Assembly: GCA_002339675.1 (NCBI GenBank)
Contig: DDKB01000017.1
Span: forward strand, 802,346 to 866,345
Length of the DNA stretch: 64,000 nt
Reading direction: 5' to 3'
Source: Stutzerimonas stutzeri
Lineage (GTDB): Bacteria > Pseudomonadota > Gammaproteobacteria > Pseudomonadales > Pseudomonadaceae
Part shown: positions 25,826-33,582 of the stretch, piece after piece
Numbering within the stretch: position 1 is the first letter of the stretch
Layout: each line of letters opens with the position of its first letter
Notes under the pieces: model-generated
The model's database searches: none
What the model was told of the DNA's origin: nothing
What the model saw: only the letters and a program-made list of their open reading frames with translations
Program-made: the position numbers and the translations under genes

Positions 25826-25841
25826 GGCATTGGCAGCGCCA
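25826..25841 (-). promoter_or_regulatory. Possible second sigma-54 promoter upstream of exaC
   Basis: The minus strand reads TGGCGCTGCCAATGCC, with GG-N10-GC spacing intact. It deviates from consensus at one -24 position (A to G) and at the first T of TTGC. It lies about 105 bp before the exaC ATG. It is weaker than the site upstream of eat. Confidence 0.45.
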
Positions 25842-25937
25842 GTGCTGTGCTAATCTGCGCCGCAGTTTTCAGCGCCGACAGGCGTGGCTGTGCCGCCTGA
25901 TCCGATTGCCCGGCGCGGCGCTTTTCAGAGGTCATTC

Positions 25938-27287
25938 ATGCATATCCATATTCTCGGCATCTGCGGCACCTTCATGGGTTCGCTGGCGGTGCTGGCCAAG
26001 GAACTTGGCCATCGAGTCACCGGTTCGGACGCCAACGTCTATCCCCCGATGAGCACTCAGCTCGAGGCCCAGGGTATCGAACTGACCCAGGGCTACGAGC
26101 CCAGCCAACTCGAGCCCGCACCGAATCTGGTGGTGATCGGCAACGCGATGAAGCGTGGCAATCCGGCGGTCGAATATGTGCTGAACAAGGGATTGCCTTA
26201 TGTGTCCGGCCCGCAGTGGCTGGCCGATCACGTGCTACAGGGGCGCTGGGTACTGGCTGCGGCCGGCACCCATGGCAAGACGACCACCAGCAGCATGCTG
26301 GCCTGGGTGCTGGAGCATGCCGGCATGAGCCCGGGCTTTCTCATCGGCGGCGTACCGCAGAACTTCGGTATTTCGGCGCGGCTGGGCGGCACGCCGTTCT
26401 TCGTGGTCGAGGCGGATGAGTACGACAGCGCCTTTTTCGACAAGCGCAGCAAGTTCGTCCACTACCGTCCGCGCACGGCGATCCTGAATAATCTGGAGTT
26501 CGATCACGCGGATATTTTCCCAGATCTGGCGTCGATCGAGCGGCAGTTCCACCATCTGGTGCGTACCATCCCGAGCGAGGGACTGGTCATTCATCCCGAG
26601 TCCGAAGAAGCGCTCAAGCGCGTTATCGGCATGGGTTGCTGGACGCCGGTGCAGACCACCGGTGACGGCGGGCAATGGCAGGCCAATCTGCTCAGCGCCG
26701 ACGGCTCACGCTTCGAAGTGATCTTCGACGGCGTCGTGCAGGGCGTCGTCGATTGGGAGCTGACCGGTCAGCACAACGTCAACAATGCCCTGGCGACCCT
26801 GGCCGCGGCGCGCCATGTCGGTGTGCTGCCGAAGCAGGGTGCCGAGGCGTTGAGCGAGTTCTTGAGCGTCAAGCGGCGCATGGAGAAGGTTGCCGAGGTC
26901 AACGGCGTGACCATCTATGACGACTTCGCCCATCACCCGACCGCCATTGCCACCACGCTCGACGGGTTGCGCAAGCGCGTCGGTGAGGCGCCAATCATCG
27001 CGGTGGTCGAGCCGCGTTCCAACTCCATGAAGCTCGGCGCGCATCGCGAAGGGCTGGCCGAATCGGTGGCGCTGGCCGATCAGGCGATCTGGTATGCGCC
27101 GCCGAATCTCGGCTGGGATCTGGCCGCGACGGTTGCTGGCTCGCCGGTCGAAACCACGGTCTGCGATTCGTTGGACGCGATCATCGCCAAGGTCAAGGCT
27201 GACGCCACGCCGGGTACGCAGGTGGTGGTGATGAGCAATGGCGGCTTTGGTGGCTTGCACGTCAAATTGGCCGCCGCACTGGCGTAG
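25938..27287 (+). CDS. mpl: UDP-N-acetylmuramate:L-Ala-gamma-D-Glu-meso-DAP ligase
   Basis: Murein recycling ligase that joins recovered tripeptide to UDP-MurNAc, bypassing MurC/D/E. The 449-residue protein starts MHIHILGICGTFMGSLAVLA (Rossmann-like UDP-binding domain). The ATP site is AAAGTHGKTTTSSML and the central domain motif is VVEADEYDSAFFDKR. The later segment IYDDFAHHPTAI is typical of Mpl/MurC. AGAGGT precedes the ATG. A longer reading from 25884 lacks support. The TAG stop falls inside the first unit of a palindromic repeat cluster. Confidence 0.96.
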   Translation: MHIHILGICGTFMGSLAVLAKELGHRVTGSDANVYPPMSTQLEAQGIELTQGYEPSQLEPAPNLVVIGNAMKRGNPAVEYVLNKGLPYVSGPQWLADHVLQGRWVLAAAGTHGKTTTSSMLAWVLEHAGMSPGFLIGGVPQNFGISARLGGTPFFVVEADEYDSAFFDKRSKFVHYRPRTAILNNLEFDHADIFPDLASIERQFHHLVRTIPSEGLVIHPESEEALKRVIGMGCWTPVQTTGDGGQWQANLLSADGSRFEVIFDGVVQGVVDWELTGQHNVNNALATLAAARHVGVLPKQGAEALSEFLSVKRRMEKVAEVNGVTIYDDFAHHPTAIATTLDGLRKRVGEAPIIAVVEPRSNSMKLGAHREGLAESVALADQAIWYAPPNLGWDLAATVAGSPVETTVCDSLDAIIAKVKADATPGTQVVVMSNGGFGGLHVKLAAALA

Positions 27288-27434
27288 GGTGGAAAACGCC
27301 GAAGGCTTTTCCACGCGTAAGGTTACGGCCGAAGCCCCAGCGTCAACGTCAGGTAACGGTGGAAAACGCTTCGCGGTTTTCCACCCTACGGAGACCGTGG
27401 GTAGGGTGGAAGTCGCCGAAGGCATTTCCACGCG
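27284..27434. repeat. Cluster of three palindromic repeats (GTAGGGTGGAA family)
   Basis: Three related units lie between mpl and ubiX. Unit 1 (27284-27317) begins GTAGGGTGGAAAACGCCGAA and ends in TTTTCCACGCG. Unit 2 (27359-27389) is a hairpin GGTGGAAAACG...GGTTTTCCACCCTAC. Unit 3 (27401-27434) repeats unit 1 with two changes. Units 1 and 2 face each other as an inverted pair. Such elements resemble the REP-like palindromes dispersed in Pseudomonas genomes. I cannot count other copies from one window. Unit 1 supplies the mpl stop codon. Confidence 0.8.
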
Positions 27435-27456
27435 CATCGCATCAGGAGCACATTGA

Positions 27457-28086
27457 ATGAACGGACCGGAACGCATCACTTTGGCCATGACCGGCGCTTC
27501 AGGCGCCCAATATGGTTTGCGCCTGCTCGATTGCCTGATCCAGGAAGACCGCGAGGTGCACTTTCTGATCTCCAAGGCGGCACAGCTGGTGATGGCCACC
27601 GAGACCGACGTGGTGCTGCCGGCCAAGCCGCAGGCCATGCAGGCGTTCCTCTCCGAATACACCGGCGCCGCGGCGGGGCAGATCCGCGTGTTCGCCAAGG
27701 AAGACTGGATGGCGCCGCCCGCGTCCGGTTCCGGCGCGCCGACGGCGATGGTGGTGGTGCCATGTTCGACCGGCACCCTGTCGGCCATCGCCACCGGCGC
27801 CTGCAACAACCTGATCGAACGCGCCGCGGACGTCGCCTTGAAAGAGCGTCGTCAGCTGATCCTGGTGCCGCGCGAGGCGCCGTATTCGAGCATCCATCTG
27901 GAGAACATGCTCAAACTGTCCAACCTCGGCGTGACCATTCTGCCGGCGTCGCCCGGCTTCTATCATCAGCCGCAGACCATCGATGATCTGGTGGATTTCG
28001 TCGTGGCGCGCATCCTCAATCTGCTCAACATCCCGCAGGACATGCTGCCGCGTTGGGGTGAGCACCATATCGTCAGCGACGAGTGA
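27457..28086 (+). CDS. ubiX: Flavin prenyltransferase
   Basis: Makes prenylated FMN, the cofactor of the UbiD decarboxylase in ubiquinone synthesis. The 209-residue protein has the flavin-binding start ITLAMTGASGAQYGLRLLD, the VVPCSTGTLSAIATGACNNL phosphate/flavin loop and LVPREAPYSSIHLENMLKL. AGGAGC precedes the ATG. It follows mpl after the repeat cluster, the order recalled from P. aeruginosa. Confidence 0.96.
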   Translation: MNGPERITLAMTGASGAQYGLRLLDCLIQEDREVHFLISKAAQLVMATETDVVLPAKPQAMQAFLSEYTGAAAGQIRVFAKEDWMAPPASGSGAPTAMVVVPCSTGTLSAIATGACNNLIERAADVALKERRQLILVPREAPYSSIHLENMLKLSNLGVTILPASPGFYHQPQTIDDLVDFVVARILNLLNIPQDMLPRWGEHHIVSDE

Positions 28087-28124
28087 GCGCGCCGAGGCCT
28101 GGCCTGGAACAAGGGAGTCCGTCG

Positions 28125-28418
28125 ATGAATCGAGCGCGCACATCCGCCGTCCTGCTCGCCGCCGTCCTGCTGGCCGGTTGCAGCACGGTGCGTACCCTCG
28201 ATGCGGCAAAGCCGGGCGCGCCGATCATCTACTCCGGGACGCGGCTGGACTGGTACAGCCTTCACGGCGGTTGCTGCCCGCTGGACCGATTCGGTGCCGA
28301 AGCGCCACGGCACGCCGCGCTGGACCTGCCGCTCAGCGCGGCACTGGATACGCTGCTGCTGCCGTTCGCCCTGGCGGCGGAGCTCGGCGTGGGGTTGGGC
28401 GTGCGCGGCGGGTTGTAG
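28125..28418 (+). CDS. YceK/YidQ-like lipoprotein
   Basis: Predicted 97-residue lipoprotein of unknown role. It has a type II signal with lipobox LLAGC (MNRARTSAVLLAAVLLAGCS). The mature part includes IYSGTRLDWYSLHGGCCPLD and ends LPLSAALDTLLLPFALAAEL, the pattern of the YceK/YidQ (DUF1375) family. The start at 28125 has AAGGGAG nine bases upstream. A frame from 28083 overlapping ubiX is not needed. It lies just before the ftsH-like gene. Confidence 0.8.
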   Translation: MNRARTSAVLLAAVLLAGCSTVRTLDAAKPGAPIIYSGTRLDWYSLHGGCCPLDRFGAEAPRHAALDLPLSAALDTLLLPFALAAELGVGLGVRGGL

Positions 28419-28523
28419 CGCGACGTCGCGATCACTGATCTGCGTCCGGGTCAGGCGTGCGCCGGGCTGCCATAGTGAGACGCTCAGGCACGCGGCGCGG
28501 CGCCGACTTAGAGGGGGTGCAGG

Positions 28524-30362
28524 GTGAAAGAGAAAGCCGGATTCCACGTGAGCTATTGGATGTTCGCCGTGCTGGCGTTTGTCGGCATCCAGTACCTGCT
28601 GAGCCTCCAGCAGGAAGTGGCCACGCTCCCGTACAGCCAGTTCGAGCAGTACCTGCGCGATGGCCGTATCGACGAGTTGGCCATCGGCGAGCGGCGCATC
28701 GAGGGCACGTTGAAGGAGCCATTGCCCGGCGGCCAGCGACGCTTCGTCAGCACCCGTGTCGAGCCGCAGCTGGCCGAGCATCTGCAGCAATTCCCCGTGC
28801 GCTACACCGGCAAGCTGGAAAGCACGGTCATGCGCGACCTGCTGTCATGGATCGTGCCGGCGGTGATGTTCTTTGGCATCTGGATGTTCCTCCTCAAGCG
28901 CATCGGCGGCGGCCTGGGTGGCGGCGGCATGATGCAGATCGGCAAGAGCAAGGCGCGGGTCTACGTCGAGACCGACATGAAGGTTAGTTTCGCTGACGTA
29001 GCCGGCGTCGACGAGGCCAAGGACGAACTGGAGGAAATCATCGAGTTCCTGCGTGATCCGCAGGCCTACGGCCGCCTCGGCGGACGCATGCCCAAGGGCG
29101 TGCTGCTGGTCGGCCCGCCCGGGACCGGCAAGACATTGTTGGCGCGGGCCGTGGCGGGCGAGGCGAAGGTGCCGTTCTTCTCCATTTCCGGCTCCGAATT
29201 TGTCGAGATGTTTGTCGGGGTGGGTGCCGCGCGAGTGCGTGACCTGTTCGAGCAGGCCCGTGCCCAGGCGCCGGCGATCATCTTCATCGACGAACTGGAC
29301 GCCCTCGGTCGCGCCCGTGGCGCCGGGCCGCTGTCCGGCGGGCACGACGAAAAGGAGCAGACGCTCAACCAGCTGCTGGTCGAGATGGACGGCTTTGATA
29401 CCTCCAGCGGGCTGGTCCTGCTGGCCGCCACGAATCGCCCGGAGATTCTCGACCCCGCATTGCTGCGTGCCGGGCGTTTCGACCGCCAGGTGCTGGTGGA
29501 TCGGCCGGACAAGGTTGGCCGGGTGCAGATCCTCAGCGTGCATCTGAAGCGGGCGCGGCTCGGCTCGGATGTCGATCCCCAGGCCATCGCCGCGCTGACG
29601 CCGGGCTTCACCGGCGCGGATCTCGCCAACCTGGTCAACGAGGCGACGCTGTTGGCGACCCGGCGGCATGCCGAGGCGGTGGAAATGGCGGACTTCACCG
29701 CAGCCATCGAACGCATCGTCGCCGGCCTGGAGAAGCGCAACCGCCTGCTCAACCCACGCGAGCGGCAGGTCGTCGCGCATCACGAGATGGGCCATGCACT
29801 GGTGGCCATGGCGCTGCCGGGGGTGGATCCGGTGCACAAGGTGTCGATCATCCCGCGCGGGATGGGCGCGCTGGGGTACACCATCCAGCGGCCGATCGAG
29901 GATCGTTTCCTGATGACCCGCGAGGAGCTGGAGAACAAAATGGCTGTGCTGCTTGGTGGGCGCGCGGCGGAGTGGCTGATGTTCGCCCAGCTGTCGACCG
30001 GCGCCGCGGATGATCTGGCCAAGTGCACCGATATCGCCAGGGCCATGGTGACGCGCTATGGCATGTCCGAGCGGCTCGGCCACATGGCGCTGGAGCGCGA
30101 GCCCAATGCCTTTCTCGGCAACGAGGCGATGCTCGGCTACAAGCCGCAGCACGATTACTCGGAGAGCACGGCCACCGCCATCGACGAGGAAGTCCAGGCG
30201 CTGATCGGCGCGGCGTTCAAACGCAGCCTCGGCGTGCTCGAGGCGTGTCGTGCATCGCTGGAGCGGGGTGCGCAGCAGCTGTTGCAGCAGGAGACCCTGG
30301 ACGCCGAACAGCTGCGCGCGCTGGGCGAGCCGGTGGCGGAGGCGGCCGGGTCGCGGGCCTGA
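28524..30362 (+). CDS. ftsH: Accessory FtsH-family AAA+ zinc metalloprotease
   Basis: Membrane-anchored ATP-dependent protease of 612 residues. Helix 1 is about residues 10-27 and helix 2 about 107-124, with a short periplasmic domain between. Walker A GPPGTGKT is at 197-204 and Walker B IIFIDELDAL near 252-261. The second region of homology ends GRFDRQ, and the zinc motif HEMGH is at 420-424 with Asp497 as the likely third ligand. Housekeeping FtsH usually reads HEAGH. The start is GTG behind GAGGGGG. It stands alone rather than beside rlmE and folP, so it is probably an extra paralogue of the kind linked to stress tolerance in some Pseudomonas islands. Confidence 0.88.
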   Translation: MKEKAGFHVSYWMFAVLAFVGIQYLLSLQQEVATLPYSQFEQYLRDGRIDELAIGERRIEGTLKEPLPGGQRRFVSTRVEPQLAEHLQQFPVRYTGKLESTVMRDLLSWIVPAVMFFGIWMFLLKRIGGGLGGGGMMQIGKSKARVYVETDMKVSFADVAGVDEAKDELEEIIEFLRDPQAYGRLGGRMPKGVLLVGPPGTGKTLLARAVAGEAKVPFFSISGSEFVEMFVGVGAARVRDLFEQARAQAPAIIFIDELDALGRARGAGPLSGGHDEKEQTLNQLLVEMDGFDTSSGLVLLAATNRPEILDPALLRAGRFDRQVLVDRPDKVGRVQILSVHLKRARLGSDVDPQAIAALTPGFTGADLANLVNEATLLATRRHAEAVEMADFTAAIERIVAGLEKRNRLLNPRERQVVAHHEMGHALVAMALPGVDPVHKVSIIPRGMGALGYTIQRPIEDRFLMTREELENKMAVLLGGRAAEWLMFAQLSTGAADDLAKCTDIARAMVTRYGMSERLGHMALEREPNAFLGNEAMLGYKPQHDYSESTATAIDEEVQALIGAAFKRSLGVLEACRASLERGAQQLLQQETLDAEQLRALGEPVAEAAGSRA

Positions 30363-30383
30363 GTGCGTGGCAATGCCGACGGC

Positions 30384-31457
30384 TCAGGCGTGCGCGCGCC
30401 GGGCATGCTGTTCCAGCGCCCAGTGGACGTGTTCGCGGACCAGCTCAGAGGGGTCGTCGCGGCGCGCTTCGAGAGCTTCCAGCACGGCGATCGTCGACGG
30501 CGCATTGCCCAGGCCCACTGCAAGATTGCGCAGCCAGCGCTCGTAACCGGCGCGGCGCAACGGCGAGCCTTCGGTGCGGCTGAGGAATTCTTCTTCCGTC
30601 CAGCGGAACAGCGCGGCCAGCTCGATGTTGTCCAGACTGTGGCGTGGCTGGAAGTCGCGCTGCTCAGTAGGGCGCGCGAACCGATTCCAGGGGCAGACGA
30701 TCTGGCAGTCGTCGCAGCCGAACACTCGGTTGCCGATCTTCTCCCGCAGCTCCAGGGGGATCGGGCCCTTCAGCTCGATGGTCAGGTAGGAAATGCAGCG
30801 CCGCGCATCGAGCACCCGCTCACCGACGAACGCATCGGTGGGGCACACGTCGAGGCAGGCCCGGCAGCTGCCGCAGTGGTCGCGGCTCACCGGCTCGTCG
30901 ACGGGCAGCGCGACATCGACGAACAGCTCGCCAAGAAAGAACCAGCTGCCGGCCTTGCGGTTGAGTACCAGCGTGTTCTTGCCGATCCAGCCGAGGCCTG
31001 CCTGTTGCGCCACGGCCTTTTCCAGCACCGGGGCGCTGTCGACGAAAGCGCGAAAGCCGAAGGGGCCGATGACCTTTTCAATGCGCTCGGCCAGTTGCTG
31101 CAGCCGCTTGCGGATCAGCTTATGGTAGTCGCGGCCCAGCGCGTAGCGTGAGACATAAGCATTTTGCGGGTGCGCCAGTTGCTCGGCCATGCGGGTATCG
31201 CCCGGCAGGCAGTCCATGCGCAGCGAGATGACCCGAACGGTACCAGGCAGCAGTTGCTCGGGGTGGGAGCGCTTGCTGCCGTGCGCCGCCATGTAGTCCA
31301 TCTCGCCGTGGTAGCCGGCCGCCAGCCAGCGCTCGAGATGAGCCTCGTGTTCGGCCAGGTCGACGCCGGTGATACCGACCTGCTGGAAACCGAGTTCGCG
31401 GCCCCACGCCTTGATGGAATCGGCAAGCGCAGCAGGGTCGAAAAGCGTGCTGGACAT
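30384..31457 (-). CDS. queG: Epoxyqueuosine reductase
   Basis: Performs the last step of queuosine tRNA modification, reducing epoxyqueuosine with cobalamin and two [4Fe-4S] clusters. The 357-residue protein has cluster cysteines at 195, 198, 201 and 205 (CGSCRACLDVC) and at 221, 248, 251 and 255 (CDDCQIVCPWN). The expected acid Asp140 is in FRAFVDSAP. The C-terminal ~90 residues look like HEAT-repeat helices. It is divergent from nnr, its usual neighbour. Its other usual neighbour, orn, is replaced by the convergent ftsH-like gene. It is a further B12-dependent enzyme in the window. Confidence 0.95.
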   Translation of the reverse strand: MSSTLFDPAALADSIKAWGRELGFQQVGITGVDLAEHEAHLERWLAAGYHGEMDYMAAHGSKRSHPEQLLPGTVRVISLRMDCLPGDTRMAEQLAHPQNAYVSRYALGRDYHKLIRKRLQQLAERIEKVIGPFGFRAFVDSAPVLEKAVAQQAGLGWIGKNTLVLNRKAGSWFFLGELFVDVALPVDEPVSRDHCGSCRACLDVCPTDAFVGERVLDARRCISYLTIELKGPIPLELREKIGNRVFGCDDCQIVCPWNRFARPTEQRDFQPRHSLDNIELAALFRWTEEEFLSRTEGSPLRRAGYERWLRNLAVGLGNAPSTIAVLEALEARRDDPSELVREHVHWALEQHARRAHA

Positions 31458-31624
31458 AGAGCGTGGTGTCGTTGGTGTGCGAGGCGGCTGGAGACCTCAG
31501 GGGTGTCGACGATCCGACGGGTGATCCGGCAGGCCGGGCGCGTTCGTAAGGGAGCCTTCACGCGCTGCGGGCGGCCCGACGGGGGCGTGCGTATAATTCT
31601 GCCAGATATCCGCTCGGGTGATTC

Positions 31625-33124
31625 ATGTCTCAGACCGCCGACACACTTCCCAATCGTCTCTATTCCGCAGCCCAGGTGCGCGCGCTGGACGCCCAGCTGA
31701 TCGCGGCCGGTACGCCTGGCTTCGAGTTGATGCAGCGCGCCGCCCATGCGGCCTGGCGCGCGCTGCGCCGGCGCTGGCCCGATGTCGAGGCGATCACCGT
31801 GCTGGCCGGGCGCGGCAACAACGCGGGCGACGGATACCTGGTCGCGGCGTTGGCGCAGCGTGCCGGCCGCCAGGTGCGGGTGCTGGCAGTGGGCGATCCG
31901 CTGCAGCTGCAGGGTGATGCGGCCTTGGCTTTCCACGAAGCCCAGACGGCCGGGGTGGCCGTGGCGCCCTGGTCGGCCGAGGTCGAACTGCAGGGCGTAC
32001 TGGTCGATGCGCTGCTCGGCACCGGCATCGCCGGCGAGGTGCGCGAACCCTACGCCGACGCGATCCGCGCGCTGAACGCCAGCGGCCTGCCGATCCTTGC
32101 GGTGGACCTGCCATCGGGGCTATGCGCCGACACAGGCCGCGTGCTGGGTGAAGCGGTGCGGGCCGAGCTGACGGTGACTTTCATCGGTCTCAAGCTCGGA
32201 TTGTTCACCGCCGAGGGCAAGGATCGGGTGGGCGCGTTGGTATTTGATGACCTGCAAGCTGATGCCGCGGTCGTAGAAGCACATCCGTTCGTGGCAACGC
32301 GCCTGACCGGGCCGACGCTGCCGCGGCTTGCGCCGCGCTCGCCGACCGCGCACAAGGGCAGTTTCGGCCAGGTACTGGTGATCGGCGGCGACCTGGGAAC
32401 CGGTGGCGCCGCCTTGCTGACGGCCGAAGCAGCGCTGCGCTGTGGTGCCGGCATGGTCACCCTGGCGACGCGTCCCGAACACGTCACCGCGTCGCTGGTG
32501 CGGCGACCGGAAATCATGTGCAGCGGCGTCGAGTCGACCTACGCGCTGACCGCGCTGACCGCGCGCGCCGATGTGCTAGTGATTGGCCCGGGGCTGGGCC
32601 AGGCGTCCTGGGGGCGCAGCCTGTTGTCGCTGGCGCCGCAGTGCCGGGTGCCCCAGGTGTGGGACGCCGATGCGCTGAATCTGCTGGCCACAGGCGCCCT
32701 CGACTTGCCGGGCGACTGCCTGCTGACGCCGCATCCGGGCGAGGCCGCACGTCTATTGGGCCTGACGGTCGCCGAGGTTCAGGCCGACCGGCCGGCGGCC
32801 GCGCGCGCGCTGGCGGCGCGCTTCGGTTGCGCGGTGCTGCTCAAGGGCGCGGGCACCCTGGTCGCCGATCGTGACGGGCGCCTGGCGCTGTGTGATCTTG
32901 GGCACCCGGCGATGGCCAGCGCCGGCCTGGGCGATGTGCTTGCCGGAGTCGCCGGTGCCTTGCTGGCGCAGGGGCTGACCCCATTCGATGCGGCCTGTCT
33001 CGCGGTCTGGCTGCACGCTGCGGCTGGCGAACGCCTCGGCCGGCAGGGTCGGGGTCTGGCCGCTGCAGACCTGATCCCGGCCATCCGCCAACTGCTCGAG
33101 GAGCATTCGCCATGCCTGAGTTGA
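31625..33124 (+). CDS. nnr: Bifunctional NAD(P)H-hydrate epimerase/dehydratase
   Basis: Repairs damaged NAD(P)H. The N-terminal YjeF_N half epimerises NAD(P)HX and the C-terminal carbohydrate-kinase-like half dehydrates it using ADP. The 499-residue protein has VLAGRGNNAGDGYLVAALAQ in the first half. The second half has GSFGQVLVIGGDLGTGGAAL, VIGPGLGQ, WDADALNLLA and GHPAMASAGLGDVLAG. A TATAAT at 31592-31597 may be its -10 box. It overlaps tsaE by 13 bases and opens the nnr-tsaE-amiB-mutL operon. Confidence 0.95.
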   Translation: MSQTADTLPNRLYSAAQVRALDAQLIAAGTPGFELMQRAAHAAWRALRRRWPDVEAITVLAGRGNNAGDGYLVAALAQRAGRQVRVLAVGDPLQLQGDAALAFHEAQTAGVAVAPWSAEVELQGVLVDALLGTGIAGEVREPYADAIRALNASGLPILAVDLPSGLCADTGRVLGEAVRAELTVTFIGLKLGLFTAEGKDRVGALVFDDLQADAAVVEAHPFVATRLTGPTLPRLAPRSPTAHKGSFGQVLVIGGDLGTGGAALLTAEAALRCGAGMVTLATRPEHVTASLVRRPEIMCSGVESTYALTALTARADVLVIGPGLGQASWGRSLLSLAPQCRVPQVWDADALNLLATGALDLPGDCLLTPHPGEAARLLGLTVAEVQADRPAAARALAARFGCAVLLKGAGTLVADRDGRLALCDLGHPAMASAGLGDVLAGVAGALLAQGLTPFDAACLAVWLHAAAGERLGRQGRGLAAADLIPAIRQLLEEHSPCLS

Positions 33125-33582
33125 CCCTGTTTGCCGCGGATGAGGACGCCATGCTGGCGCTGGGGGCGCGGATCGGCCAGACGACCGGCGGTCGGGGCGT
33201 GATCTACCTGCACGGCGACCTCGGCGCCGGAAAGACCACCCTGTCACGCGGGCTGATTCGCGGGCTGGGTCACGCGGGAAAGGTCAAGAGCCCGACCTTT
33301 ACCCTGGTGGAGCCCTACGAAACCCCGTCGGCGCGGGTCTTCCATTTCGACCTGTATCGCCTGGTCGACCCGGAAGAACTGGAATTTCTAGGCATTCGCG
33401 ACTATTTCGAAGGGGACGCACTGTGCCTGGTGGAGTGGCCGGAGCGTGGCGCCGGTATTTTGCCAAAGGCCGACCTGGACATTACCATTGCGCCGCGGGA
33501 GGCTGGTCGGAGCTTGCGCCTGACGCCTCGGGGCGAGCGCGGTGAAGGCTGGTGTTCCATCCTGACCGTCGGCAATCAATGA
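33112..33582 (+). CDS. tsaE: tRNA threonylcarbamoyladenosine synthesis ATPase
   Basis: ATPase that works with TsaB/TsaD to put threonylcarbamoyl on A37 of ANN-decoding tRNAs. It has 156 residues with Walker A HGDLGAGKTTLSRGL, then VKSPTFTLVEPY and FHFDLYRLVDPEEL. Its start lies inside the end of nnr, and its own stop overlaps amiB by ATGA, so the three genes are translationally coupled. Confidence 0.95.
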   Translation: MPELTLFAADEDAMLALGARIGQTTGGRGVIYLHGDLGAGKTTLSRGLIRGLGHAGKVKSPTFTLVEPYETPSARVFHFDLYRLVDPEELEFLGIRDYFEGDALCLVEWPERGAGILPKADLDITIAPREAGRSLRLTPRGERGEGWCSILTVGNQ

